A DNA stretch of 64,000 nucleotides from Nocardioides jensenii JCM 1364 = NBRC 14755 (lineage in GTDB: Bacteria > Actinomycetota > Actinomycetes > Propionibacteriales > Nocardioidaceae): positions 25,352-89,351 of the forward strand of contig NZ_BCRJ01000001.1 in NCBI RefSeq assembly GCF_001552535.1, written 5' to 3'. This document shows, in pieces, positions 56,813-64,000 of this stretch. The notes beneath the pieces were generated by a model. The model had not been told where the DNA came from, did not search any database, and saw only the letters and a list, made by a program, of their open reading frames with translations. The position numbers and the translations under genes were made by a program. Positions within the stretch are counted from its first letter, which is position 1; every line of letters begins with the position of its first letter.

Positions 56813-57592
56813 TCACGCTCGGATCGCGGTGACCAGCCAGGCACGGGAGTCGAACCACACGCCGTCGCCGGCGTCATGGGCGTCGAGCATGACCAGCAGT
56901 CGTTCCATCGCGCGCGCCTGCTCGTTGTCGTCCAGGTCGACGATCAGGTCGTCAACCATCCGCAGCTCCGCCAGGGCGTCGAGGGCGCGGGCGGCGTCCG
57001 CGCCGTAGTAGACGGGCTCGCGCAGATCCGTGATCTCGACGCCCGTGAATCCGGCAGCGGCCAGCACGCCCGCCACGACCGCCGGGTCCGCCAGCGAGAA
57101 CGCGGCATGGCCCAGCCCGGCCGGCGTGATCTGTTTGTCCGGTCCGGCCAGGGCCTGCCGGATCGCACTGACCCATTCCTGGCGGTCGTGGGCCTGCCAC
57201 GCCAGCTGCACCAGACGTGCTTGTGGCCGCAGGGCACGCGCGATGTTGGTGAATGCCGCAACCGGGTCGCTGAAGAACATCGTGCCGAAGCGGCTGATCC
57301 CCAAGGTGAAGTCGCCCGGCGGGAACGGGTGCTCTTGAGCATCGGTCACCTCGAAGCTGACATTGGACACGCCTTTCTCCTCTGCCACCCGTCGGGCACG
57401 GTCCACCATCGGGAGTGACAGGTCGACCCCGAGCGCGCTGCCCGCTGTCGCCGACCTTGCGGCCTGTCGCGTGGTCTGCCCGCTGCCGCAGCCGATGTCG
57501 AGCACCCGGTCATCGGCCCGGACGGCGGCGGCTTCTCGCAACCGCACGTTGTAGCGGCTCAGCTCAGCGTCGTAGTCGAACATCTCATTCAC
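56813..57592 (-). CDS. Class I SAM-dependent methyltransferase
   Basis: A 259-residue methyltransferase with motif I VLDIGCGSGQTTRQAA (SAM binding), post-I acidic VDLS, and FTLGISRFGTMFFSDPVAAF (motif IV region). The substrate is unknown; the family includes ubiquinone/menaquinone-type and small-molecule methylases. GTG 57592 overlaps the LLM-oxidoreductase stop by eight bases, so the two are co-translated; ATG 57583 is an alternative. Confidence 0.85.
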   Translation of the reverse strand: MNEMFDYDAELSRYNVRLREAAAVRADDRVLDIGCGSGQTTRQAARSATAGSALGVDLSLPMVDRARRVAEEKGVSNVSFEVTDAQEHPFPPGDFTLGISRFGTMFFSDPVAAFTNIARALRPQARLVQLAWQAHDRQEWVSAIRQALAGPDKQITPAGLGHAAFSLADPAVVAGVLAAAGFTGVEITDLREPVYYGADAARALDALAELRMVDDLIVDLDDNEQARAMERLLVMLDAHDAGDGVWFDSRAWLVTAIRA

Positions 57593-58433
57593 CGCCCGGA
57601 CTCGCGGGCCCGTCGCGGAGTACGCCACGCACCGTGTCCAGCGGCACGCCCGGGTCGAACTCCGGCAGCCACCAGGTCGCACCAGCGGCGGCGTACGGCG
57701 ACGGGTCGGCGTCGAGGGGCAGCCCGATGGCGACGTCGTACGGTCTGGTCTCGCCCGATCGGAGGTCGGTGATGGTGGCAACCACCTCGGCCAGCTGGTC
57801 GGGGTGCTTGAGATTGGCCGGGAAGAAGCCGTCGAGTCGGGCGGCCCTGCGGATCGGCTTGGCGTTGCCGGGGAAGCCGGCGGCCCACACCGGCACCCCG
57901 GGCCGTTGCACCGGTCGCGGCAGGAACTCGATGTCGTCGACGGTGTAGTGCTCACCGCGGTGGTGCACCGGCTCACCGGACCAAGCGGTGGCGAGGACTG
58001 CGAGGGACTCGTCGAGCATCCGACCACGCTGCCGATCATCGAGCTGCTCACCGGTCTTGGACAGCTCGGCGCCGAACCCGTCGCCGCCGATGCCGACCCC
58101 GAGGATGAGCCGACCGTCGCTGAGACGATCCAAAGTCGCGGTCTCGCGAGCGACCTTGGCCGGCCGGCGACGGGGAAGCGGTGTCACCATCGGACCGATC
58201 CGCAAGCGTTGCGTGGCCGTGGCCATCGCCGCCACGGTGATCCACGGGTCGGCGACCGCTCGAACCGGCGCACGCCAGCACAGCTGGTCCCACACGAAGC
58301 AGCCGTCCCATCCGGCTTCCTCCGCGTCGGCGGCCAACCTGGCCACGACCCTCGGGTCGGCGAGCTCGTCGAACAGCGGCAGCCAGAGTGCCGAACGCAG
58401 CCGACTCTCGCCGTGAGTGGTCATCGCGGTCAT
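57585..58433 (-). CDS. LLM-class flavin-dependent oxidoreductase
   Basis: A 282-residue luciferase-like monooxygenase (ALWLPLFDELADPRVVARLA, WDGCFVWDQLCWRAPVRAVA, RLRIGPMVTPLPRRRPAKVA, RLILGVGIGGDGFGAELSKT). Such enzymes use FMN or F420 to oxidise or reduce small molecules. It is in an operon with the methyltransferase and divergent from the LysR gene, which probably controls it. GAAAGGGG precedes the ATG. Confidence 0.88.
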   Translation of the reverse strand: MTAMTTHGESRLRSALWLPLFDELADPRVVARLAADAEEAGWDGCFVWDQLCWRAPVRAVADPWITVAAMATATQRLRIGPMVTPLPRRRPAKVARETATLDRLSDGRLILGVGIGGDGFGAELSKTGEQLDDRQRGRMLDESLAVLATAWSGEPVHHRGEHYTVDDIEFLPRPVQRPGVPVWAAGFPGNAKPIRRAARLDGFFPANLKHPDQLAEVVATITDLRSGETRPYDVAIGLPLDADPSPYAAAGATWWLPEFDPGVPLDTVRGVLRDGPASPGGE

Positions 58434-58507
58434 GTCGACCCCTTTCGGACTGCTTCGTGGACTGGCTGGTCCTGTGACGCTAGCCCGCCGGCCGCCATCG
58501 TGAAAAG

Positions 58508-58557
58508 CGATTGTCTTCGATCAAGTCAATCGCCAGTAGCGATGTCGTTGCTACCGT
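58508..58557. promoter_or_regulatory. LysR-type operator and leaderless promoter
   Basis: CGATTG (58508-58513) and CAATCG (58527-58532) form a perfect inverted repeat with 13 bases between, the dyad expected of a LysR binding site. TACCGT (58552-58557) plus six bases leads to the regulator GTG. The dyad lies between divergent promoters, so binding would autoregulate the LysR gene and control the oxidoreductase operon. Confidence 0.55.
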
Positions 58558-58563
58558 GGACGC

Positions 58564-59472
58564 GTGTCCGACATCGAGCTGCGTCACCTCGCTGCGATGG
58601 CCGCCGTCGCCGACGAGGGCTCCTTCGGCCGGGCGGCCGCTCTGCTCGGCTACACCCAGTCGACAGTGAGCCAGCAGATCGCCGCATTGGAGCGAACCGT
58701 CGGCGGCGCGGTGTTCGATCGGCCGGGTGGACCAAGGCCGGTGCGCATCACGCCGCTGGGCGCCGTGGTCCTCGAAGAAGGCCGTGAACTGCTGGCCAGG
58801 GCCGAGCGGCTGGTCGACGCGGTCGACCGGTTCAAGGCGGGCGACGGCCGGATCGACATCGGCACCTTTCAGAGCGTGTCCAACGTGATCCTGCCGAGCG
58901 TCGTACGCCGGCTCCGGGACGAGCACCCCGACTGCGACATCAGGTTGTCCGAGGGGGAGCCTGACGCTCCCCGGATCGGCGATCTCGACCTGCTGTTCTA
59001 CGACGGCCGGATCGAGACCGACGTGGATCGCGCCAAACTGCTCGATGATCCCTACTACCTGGTGGCCGACCCCGAGGCCTTCCCCGACGGACCGGTCCGG
59101 TTGGGCCAACTCGACGGTGCGCCGATGGTGGCGTGGCCGCTGACCTGTGACCAGCCGTTGATGGAGCAGGCAATCGCGGGGACGGGCGCCCGTCCGCGCA
59201 TCGTGTTTCGCAGCGCGATCAACGACACCCTTCTCTCGATGGTGCGCGCCGGCCTCGGATCGACGGTGCTGCCGTGGCTCGCGATCCGGGGTGCCGGCGT
59301 CCAGTCCGACAGGCGTCTCCGCATCCACGAGTTACGACCGGCCCTGCCACCACGCGAGATCTATCTGCACTGGCCGGCCGAACGCACCCTGTCCCCACTC
59401 GCGGCGCGGGCGATCGAGATCGCCGTCGAAGTCGCCGCCGAGATCGCCAACGGCGAAGTGCCTCACGACTGA
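58564..59472 (+). CDS. LysR-family transcriptional regulator
   Basis: A 302-residue regulator with an N-terminal winged HTH (IELRHLAAMAAVADEGSFGR, TQSTVSQQIAALERTVGGAV) and a periplasmic-binding-like effector domain from about residue 90. The leaderless GTG start and the dyad upstream suggest autoregulation. It ends in a 10-base convergent overlap with the pirin gene. Confidence 0.9.
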   Translation: MSDIELRHLAAMAAVADEGSFGRAAALLGYTQSTVSQQIAALERTVGGAVFDRPGGPRPVRITPLGAVVLEEGRELLARAERLVDAVDRFKAGDGRIDIGTFQSVSNVILPSVVRRLRDEHPDCDIRLSEGEPDAPRIGDLDLLFYDGRIETDVDRAKLLDDPYYLVADPEAFPDGPVRLGQLDGAPMVAWPLTCDQPLMEQAIAGTGARPRIVFRSAINDTLLSMVRAGLGSTVLPWLAIRGAGVQSDRRLRIHELRPALPPREIYLHWPAERTLSPLAARAIEIAVEVAAEIANGEVPHD

Positions 59473-60410
59473 GGGTGGCCGAACCGGCCCTTCTGGTAGT
59501 CCTCGTAGGCCTGCACGACCTCGGCCCGGGTGTTCATCACGAACGGCCCCGCCCACGCCATCGCCTCGCGGATCGGCTGGCCGCCGACGACGATCACGTC
59601 GAGTGCCGGCGTACGACTCTCCTGGCGGGACGCACCCTGGACCGTGACGTAGTCGCCGGCCCCGAGGACCGCTGCCTGGCCCATCTGGACGGGATGCGCG
59701 TCGGTGCCGACGCTCCCCCGACCCGAGAGCACGTAGACGAGCGCGTTGAACTCCACCGGCCAGGGCAGGTCGAGCCGGGCGCCGGGCTCGATCGTGGCGT
59801 GCACCAGCGTCATCGGGGTGTGCGTCGCACCCGGACCACCGTGACCGTCGACCTCGCCGGCGATGATCCGCACCAGAGCGCCGGCGTCCTGGGACGTGGT
59901 CAGGGCGACCGTGCCCGCCCGGAGGTCCTGGTACTTCGGCGCGACCCGCTTCGCGTCCTGCGGCAGGTTCACCCAGAGCTGGATGCCGTGGAACAGTCCA
60001 CCCTTGACCACCAGCCACTCGGGTGGTGCCTCGATGTGCAGGATGCCCCCGCCGGCGGTCATCCACTGCGTGTCACCGTTGGTGATCGTGCCGCCACCAC
60101 CGTGACTGTCCTGGTGGTCGAACTGCCCGTCGATGATGTAGGTGACCGTCTCGAAGCCACGGTGCGGGTGCCACGACGTGCCCTTCGGCTCCCCCGGCGC
60201 GTAGTCCACCTCGCCCATCTGGTCCATCATGATGAACGGGTCGAGCTGGCGCATGTCGATGCCGGCGAACGCGCGCCGGACCGGGAATCCCTCGCCCTCG
60301 TAGCCCTGGGGCGCGGTGGTCACGGAGATGACCGGGCGCGGCTGATCGCCCAGACCCGGACCCTTGCTCCGGTGCAGGACGGTGAGGTCATCGACAGTGA
60401 CGGCGGGCAT
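59463..60410 (-). CDS. Pirin-family cupin protein
   Basis: A 315-residue bicupin. The N-terminal cupin has the metal ligands in SWHPHRGFETVTYI, the downstream H in DSHGGGGTI and the E near LHIEAPP. Family members bind iron or other metals; some act as quercetinases, others as redox-sensitive regulators. ATG 60410 is preceded by TACCGT and six bases (60422-60417), indicating a leaderless start. Confidence 0.88.
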   Translation of the reverse strand: MPAVTVDDLTVLHRSKGPGLGDQPRPVISVTTAPQGYEGEGFPVRRAFAGIDMRQLDPFIMMDQMGEVDYAPGEPKGTSWHPHRGFETVTYIIDGQFDHQDSHGGGGTITNGDTQWMTAGGGILHIEAPPEWLVVKGGLFHGIQLWVNLPQDAKRVAPKYQDLRAGTVALTTSQDAGALVRIIAGEVDGHGGPGATHTPMTLVHATIEPGARLDLPWPVEFNALVYVLSGRGSVGTDAHPVQMGQAAVLGAGDYVTVQGASRQESRTPALDVIVVGGQPIREAMAWAGPFVMNTRAEVVQAYEDYQKGRFGHPQS

Positions 60411-60460
60411 GTCTCCACGGTAGTCCCGTTCGACGAGCATGGCTGGGTTAGGTTCGGGCC

Positions 60461-62026
60461 ATGACTTCAGCCAGCAGCAGGTCGTCGTACGACGTGGTCA
60501 TCGTCGGTGGCGGCCACAACGGACTCACCGCCGCGGCCTACCTGGCCCGCGCCGGTCTATCGACGCTGGTGCTGGAGCGACTTCCGGCCACCGGCGGGGC
60601 GGCCGTCTCCAAGGTGGCCTTCGCGGGCCACGACGCACGGTTGTCGCGCTACTCCTACCTGGTCTCGCTGATGCCGCAGGAGCTGGTCTCCGACCTCGGG
60701 CTCTCCCTCGACCTTCGGTCGCGCACGACCGCGTCGTACACACCGTGGCTGCGCGACGGGCGCGCCGGCGGCCTGCTCGCGGAGCGGCCGGAGGGCAGGG
60801 CGACCCGCAAGTCGTTCAAGAAGCTGACCGGTTCGAACGACGAGTACGACGCGTGGCAGCGCTTCTACGCCGACGTCGGGACCCTGGCCGACGCGGTCTC
60901 TCCGACGCTGCTGAAGCCGCTGATGAAGGAGTCCGAGCTCGCCGGCCGGGTCGACGCCGACCTCTGGCGCGAGTTCACCAAGGAGCCGCTCGGAGCCTCG
61001 GTCGAGCGACGCTTCACCGACGACACGGTCCGCGGAGTGGTCGCCACCGACGGGCTGATCGGCACCTTCGCCGACCTCCACGACCCGTCCTTGATCCAGA
61101 ACCGCTGCTTCCTCTACCACCTGATCGGCAATGGTGACGGCGAATGGCGAGTGCCCGTCGGCGGAATGGGTGCCGTCACCGACGCCCTGCTCCGGGCCGC
61201 CGTCGGCGGTGGCGCCGAGGTGCTCACCGGAGCCGGAGTGAGCTCCATCCGCAGCGACGGCTCGACCGCTGAGGTCACCTGGCACGACGACACCCGGCAC
61301 CACACCGTCACCGCCGACCACGTGCTCGCCAACGTGGCGCCCTGGGTGCTGCGCATCCTGCTCGGCGAGGAGCCGGAGCCCGACACCAAACCCGAGGGCG
61401 CCCAGCTCAAGATCAACTTCCTGCTCGATCGACTGCCCGAGCTCAGGTCCGGCGCCGACCCCGAGGTCGCCTTCGCCGGCACCCTGCACCTGAGCGAGGA
61501 CTACTCGCAGCTGCAGCGGTCGTACGCCGAGGCTGCCGCCGGCCGGGTGCCCACCGAGATGCCGGGCGAGGTCTACTGCCACTCGTTGAGCGACCGGTCG
61601 ATCCTCGGCACGTTCGAGGGACACACGCTGACCTACTTCGGCCTGCACACCCCGGCGCGACTCTTCGAGGACCCGAGGAACAAGGAACTCGCGGTCGCCC
61701 GGGCACTGGCCTCCCTCAACCAGCACCTGGTCACGCCGATCGAGGAGTGCCTGGCCACCGATGCCCACGGCCTGCCGTGCATCGAGGCGAAGGTGCCCCA
61801 GGACATCGAGGCCGATCTGGCGATGCCCGGCGGTCACATCTTCCACGGCGACCTCGAGTGGCCGTGGGCCACGAACCGGGCGATGCTCGAGAAGCCGGCC
61901 CAGCAGTGGGGTGTGGCCACCGACATCGAGAACCTGCTGCTCTGCGGTTCCGGGGCGCGCCGTGGCGGCGCGGTCTCCGGGCTCGGCGGGCACAACGCGG
62001 CACAGGCGGTGCTGGCCTCACGCTGA
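60461..62026 (+). CDS. NAD(P)/FAD-dependent oxidoreductase, phytoene-desaturase-like
   Basis: A 521-residue flavoprotein with a Rossmann start (VVIVGGGHNGLTAAAYLARA), LSTLVLERLPATGGAA and a C-terminal FAD-closing motif (LLLCGSGARRGGAVSGLGGH). This is the layout of the phytoene desaturase/PYROXD2 group, which oxidises hydrophobic substrates. No carotenoid genes are nearby, so the substrate is unknown. TAGGTT plus six bases before ATG suggests a leaderless mRNA. Confidence 0.85.
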   Translation: MTSASSRSSYDVVIVGGGHNGLTAAAYLARAGLSTLVLERLPATGGAAVSKVAFAGHDARLSRYSYLVSLMPQELVSDLGLSLDLRSRTTASYTPWLRDGRAGGLLAERPEGRATRKSFKKLTGSNDEYDAWQRFYADVGTLADAVSPTLLKPLMKESELAGRVDADLWREFTKEPLGASVERRFTDDTVRGVVATDGLIGTFADLHDPSLIQNRCFLYHLIGNGDGEWRVPVGGMGAVTDALLRAAVGGGAEVLTGAGVSSIRSDGSTAEVTWHDDTRHHTVTADHVLANVAPWVLRILLGEEPEPDTKPEGAQLKINFLLDRLPELRSGADPEVAFAGTLHLSEDYSQLQRSYAEAAAGRVPTEMPGEVYCHSLSDRSILGTFEGHTLTYFGLHTPARLFEDPRNKELAVARALASLNQHLVTPIEECLATDAHGLPCIEAKVPQDIEADLAMPGGHIFHGDLEWPWATNRAMLEKPAQQWGVATDIENLLLCGSGARRGGAVSGLGGHNAAQAVLASR

Positions 62027-62030
62027 CCGA

Positions 62031-63695
62031 TCAGTCGTATTCCGCGAGCCACGCATGCACGAGGGGTACGACGGACGCGCCCTCACCGCTGGCCGAGGCG
62101 ACCCGCTTCATCGAACCCGCTCGGATGTCACCGACCGCGAAGACGCCGGGCACAGTGGTGGCCAGGCCCGGCGGCGGCAGACCGTCGACCCAGGATCGGC
62201 GCGCGGTGTCGCGGCCGGTGCACACATAGCCGTCCTCGTCGCGGTCGATCACCTCGGGCAGCCAGTCGCAGCGAGGCTCGGCCCCGAGCAGCAGGAACAA
62301 CCCGCCCGCAGCGCGGCGCTCGACCTGGCCGGTGGTGATCCGATGGATGCCGAGCCATTCGAGGCGCCCCTCCCCGCCGCCGTCGACCACCTCGGAGGCC
62401 GCCTCGACGATGATCCGCGGGTTGTACTCGATCTCGCGGACCAGGTAGTCGGACATGGTCTCGGCCAACCCCGCCCGGCGGACCAGGATCGTCACCGATC
62501 GCGCGAAGCGGGACAGGTGCACGGCGGCCTGACCGGCAGAGTTGCCACCGCCCACGACGTACACGTCCTGGTCGGCCATCTCGCGAGCGGCGGTCATCGC
62601 CGCACCGTAGAAGACACCGGAGCCGGTGAGAGCCTCGAGCGTCTCGACCCGGAGCTTTCTGTAGGTGACGCCCGAGGCGATGACGACCGCCCGGGCCCGC
62701 AGGTCGCCGCCGTCGGTGTGGAGCAGGTGCGGCGCGCCGGCGCGTCCCGGCTCGAGTCCGGTCACCGGCCATCCGGTGAAGAAGCGGGTGCCGAAGCGGA
62801 TCGCCTGGCTGCGCGCGCGTTGGGCCAGGCGCATCCCCGAGATGCCCCGCGGGAAGCCGAGGTAGTTGCGGATCATCGAGCTGGTCCCGGCCTGGCCGCC
62901 GATGGCCTCGGCTTCGAGCACGACGGTCGAGAGGCCCTCGGAGGCGCCGTACACCGCGGTGGCGAGGCCGGCCGGGCCGCCACCCACGACGGCCAGGTCG
63001 ACCACCGTGTCGACGTCGATGTCGCCCGGTTGGCCATAGACGGTGATCGCGAGGTCGTGCACCGATCGCACCGCGACCGGGGCGCGGTCGAACGCGGTCA
63101 CCAGTGGGTAGGCGGGATCGACGACGTCGGCGACGATCTCGGCGACCGCGTCGTCGTCGGGCGCATAGGTGCGGTTGGGCAGTCCCATTCGGTCGAGGAA
63201 GTCGCGCAGGGCCAGCACCAGCGAGTCGACGTACGGCGTCACGATGCGCACGACGTCGACCTCGGGGGCGGCCACCGTGGATCCCCAGTCGGAGAGCATC
63301 TCGGTGATCGCGGTGTGGAACTCCTCGTCGCGGGCACCACGCGGCATCAGCAGGTAGGCGTCGAACTTGCCGTTCGCCAGGCCGTGGCGCAGCGCGTCGG
63401 CGTCGACCCGGAAGCGCTCCCAGTGCGCGGTGACCAGCCGGCGCGCGGTGGGTACGACGGCCCGCAGGCGACCGAACGCCTCGAAGACGCCGGCGTCGGG
63501 CAACGTCGACTCCGTCACGAACAGGGCCACCAGTCCCCCGGCTCCGGCGACCTCCTTCGCGATGCGCTCGGCCTCGGCCACCGTCGTCGCCGTGCGCAGG
63601 TCGTAGTCGCGGGCGTAGCGGCCGAACTCGTCGCGCAGGAAGGCGCCCCGGGTCTCGGAGACGAGCAGGATCACCGGGCGGGAGACGTCGTTCAC
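62031..63695 (-). CDS. Thioredoxin-reductase-like FAD oxidoreductase with N-terminal receiver-like domain
   Basis: A 554-residue protein. Residues 1-130 resemble a response-regulator receiver-like domain (VILLVSETRGAFLRDEFGRY). Residues about 225-540 form a FAD/NAD(P) domain (LAVVGGGPAGLATAVYGASE, VYVVGGGNSAGQAAVHLSRF, GVFAVGDIRAGSMKRVASAS). The redox CxxC of thioredoxin reductase is replaced in the GSGVFYGAAMTA region, so it cannot reduce thioredoxin the usual way. The GTG start is leaderless-like (TAGGCT plus six bases). Proteins of this fused type exist in actinobacteria; their role is not established. Confidence 0.85.
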   Translation of the reverse strand: MNDVSRPVILLVSETRGAFLRDEFGRYARDYDLRTATTVAEAERIAKEVAGAGGLVALFVTESTLPDAGVFEAFGRLRAVVPTARRLVTAHWERFRVDADALRHGLANGKFDAYLLMPRGARDEEFHTAITEMLSDWGSTVAAPEVDVVRIVTPYVDSLVLALRDFLDRMGLPNRTYAPDDDAVAEIVADVVDPAYPLVTAFDRAPVAVRSVHDLAITVYGQPGDIDVDTVVDLAVVGGGPAGLATAVYGASEGLSTVVLEAEAIGGQAGTSSMIRNYLGFPRGISGMRLAQRARSQAIRFGTRFFTGWPVTGLEPGRAGAPHLLHTDGGDLRARAVVIASGVTYRKLRVETLEALTGSGVFYGAAMTAAREMADQDVYVVGGGNSAGQAAVHLSRFARSVTILVRRAGLAETMSDYLVREIEYNPRIIVEAASEVVDGGGEGRLEWLGIHRITTGQVERRAAGGLFLLLGAEPRCDWLPEVIDRDEDGYVCTGRDTARRSWVDGLPPPGLATTVPGVFAVGDIRAGSMKRVASASGEGASVVPLVHAWLAEYD

Positions 63696-63790
63696 GCGAT
63701 GAGCCTAGCGTCACAGTTGTCTTTTATCTTTTTGTCTGTCACACTGTTTCAGCAAGACGAAACGGTGACGAACTCCCGGTCCTGCCCCGC

Positions 63791-63813
63791 GTGCCGGCGG
63801 ATCCGCCGGGCAC
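63791..63813. promoter_or_regulatory. Palindromic operator-like hairpin before the last gene
   Basis: GTGCC-GGCGGATCCGCC-GGGCAC, a near-perfect dyad centred on a 12-base palindrome, about 35 bases before the start codon. The region just upstream (63713-63760) is distinctly AT-richer than its surroundings. It could be an autoregulatory site for the ribbon-helix-helix-like protein. Confidence 0.4.
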
Positions 63814-63847
63814 CCCACCAGTCAGACGCGAGAAAGGTACGAAGCTG

Positions 63848-64000
63848 ATGACTCCCACCATTCGAATTGACCACGAGGTCTACGAGAAGCTCCAGGAACA
63901 GGCCAAGCCGTTCGTGGACACCCCCAACGCCGTGCTCCGCCGACTGCTCGAGCTGCCCGAGGCAGCCGAGCCTCAGCGTGGCTCCCGTCGTGGCGGCCCC
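63848..64000 (+). CDS. Start of a gene with ribbon-helix-helix-like N-terminus, cut by the window end
   Basis: The first 51 codons encode PTIRIDHEVYEKLQEQAKPF and NAVLRRLLELPE, a beta-strand and two helices as in ribbon-helix-helix or SeqA-like DNA-binding heads. The start ATG follows GAAAGG. The end lies outside the window, so the rest of the protein is not known; such heads often precede larger catalytic domains. Confidence 0.6.
   Translation, partial: MTPTIRIDHEVYEKLQEQAKPFVDTPNAVLRRLLELPEAAEPQRGSRRGGP

Noticed and set aside
61761..63848. Long plus-strand open frame across the 3' end of the desaturase-like gene and opposite the reductase-like gene
   Set aside because: Low-complexity Arg/Gly/His composition and antisense to a well-conserved FAD enzyme.

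Overview
The window is high-GC actinobacterial DNA, most likely Nocardioidaceae or a close relative. The evidence is uniform G/C-ending codons, many GTG starts, many leaderless starts, an orn - tRNA-His gene pair, and DUF2510, DUF3263, 13E12-type DUF222-HNH and MauE/DsbA genes. It has four blocks: the right end of one prophage (1 to about 7.6-8.1 kb), a host segment (8.1-13.4 kb), a complete second prophage (13,417-54,438), and a second host segment (54.4-64 kb, cut by the window end).

Prophage 1 shows only its lysis and fibre end: small membrane and coiled-coil proteins, an endonuclease/exonuclease/phosphatase (EEP) domain fused to an N-acetylmuramoyl-alanine amidase, an r1t-type holin, a coiled-coil glycoside-hydrolase-like protein, a beta-propeller fibre, a tyrosine integrase and a short leaderless gene. 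Its right junction is not resolved.

Host block 1 has a three-gene operon of unknown membrane/secreted proteins, a small membrane protein, a DsbA-like/MauE-like thiol pair, oligoribonuclease and tRNA-His.

Prophage 2 is integrated into the 3' end of tRNA-His. A 24-bp identical core (13417-13440 and 54415-54438) bounds about 41 kb. From left to right it carries: tyrosine integrase; a leftward immunity group (DUF3263, ImmA/IrrE, DUF3800, XRE-like repressor) with operator-like repeats; a rightward early operon (HTH, antirepressor, Xis-like, two ParB-like genes, many zinc-ribbon ORFs, DUF2303, replication initiator-like, HNH); a leftward DUF4429-like moron; HNH and terminase; HK97-type head genes; a siphovirus tail with a -1 frameshift chaperone pair; a lysis cassette in which EEP and amidase are separate genes; a receptor-fibre locus; and a lipoprotein plus leaderless gene next to attR.

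The main discovery candidate is the fibre locus at 51,085-53,090. One complete fibre gene is followed by a start-less C-terminal cassette on the same strand and a start-less fibre body on the opposite strand. A perfect 20-bp inverted repeat lies inside the expressed fibre and at the head of the silent body, in the same reading phase, so inversion would give a new in-frame fibre. A second 18-bp inverted repeat (one mismatch) would exchange the two silent C-terminal cassettes, also in frame. This looks like a nested, shufflon-like host-range switch.

Other notable points are probable single-base frameshifts in two or three early genes of prophage 2, an in-frame stop in the host gene just beyond attR, and a recurring leaderless promoter pattern (TAnnnT, 6-8 nt, start codon) at morons, both integration ends and many host genes. 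Host block 2 holds the broken nucleotidyltransferase gene, a DUF222-HNH gene, a methyltransferase/LLM oxidoreductase pair divergent from a LysR regulator, pirin, two FAD oxidoreductases and the start of a gene with a ribbon-helix-helix-like N-terminus.
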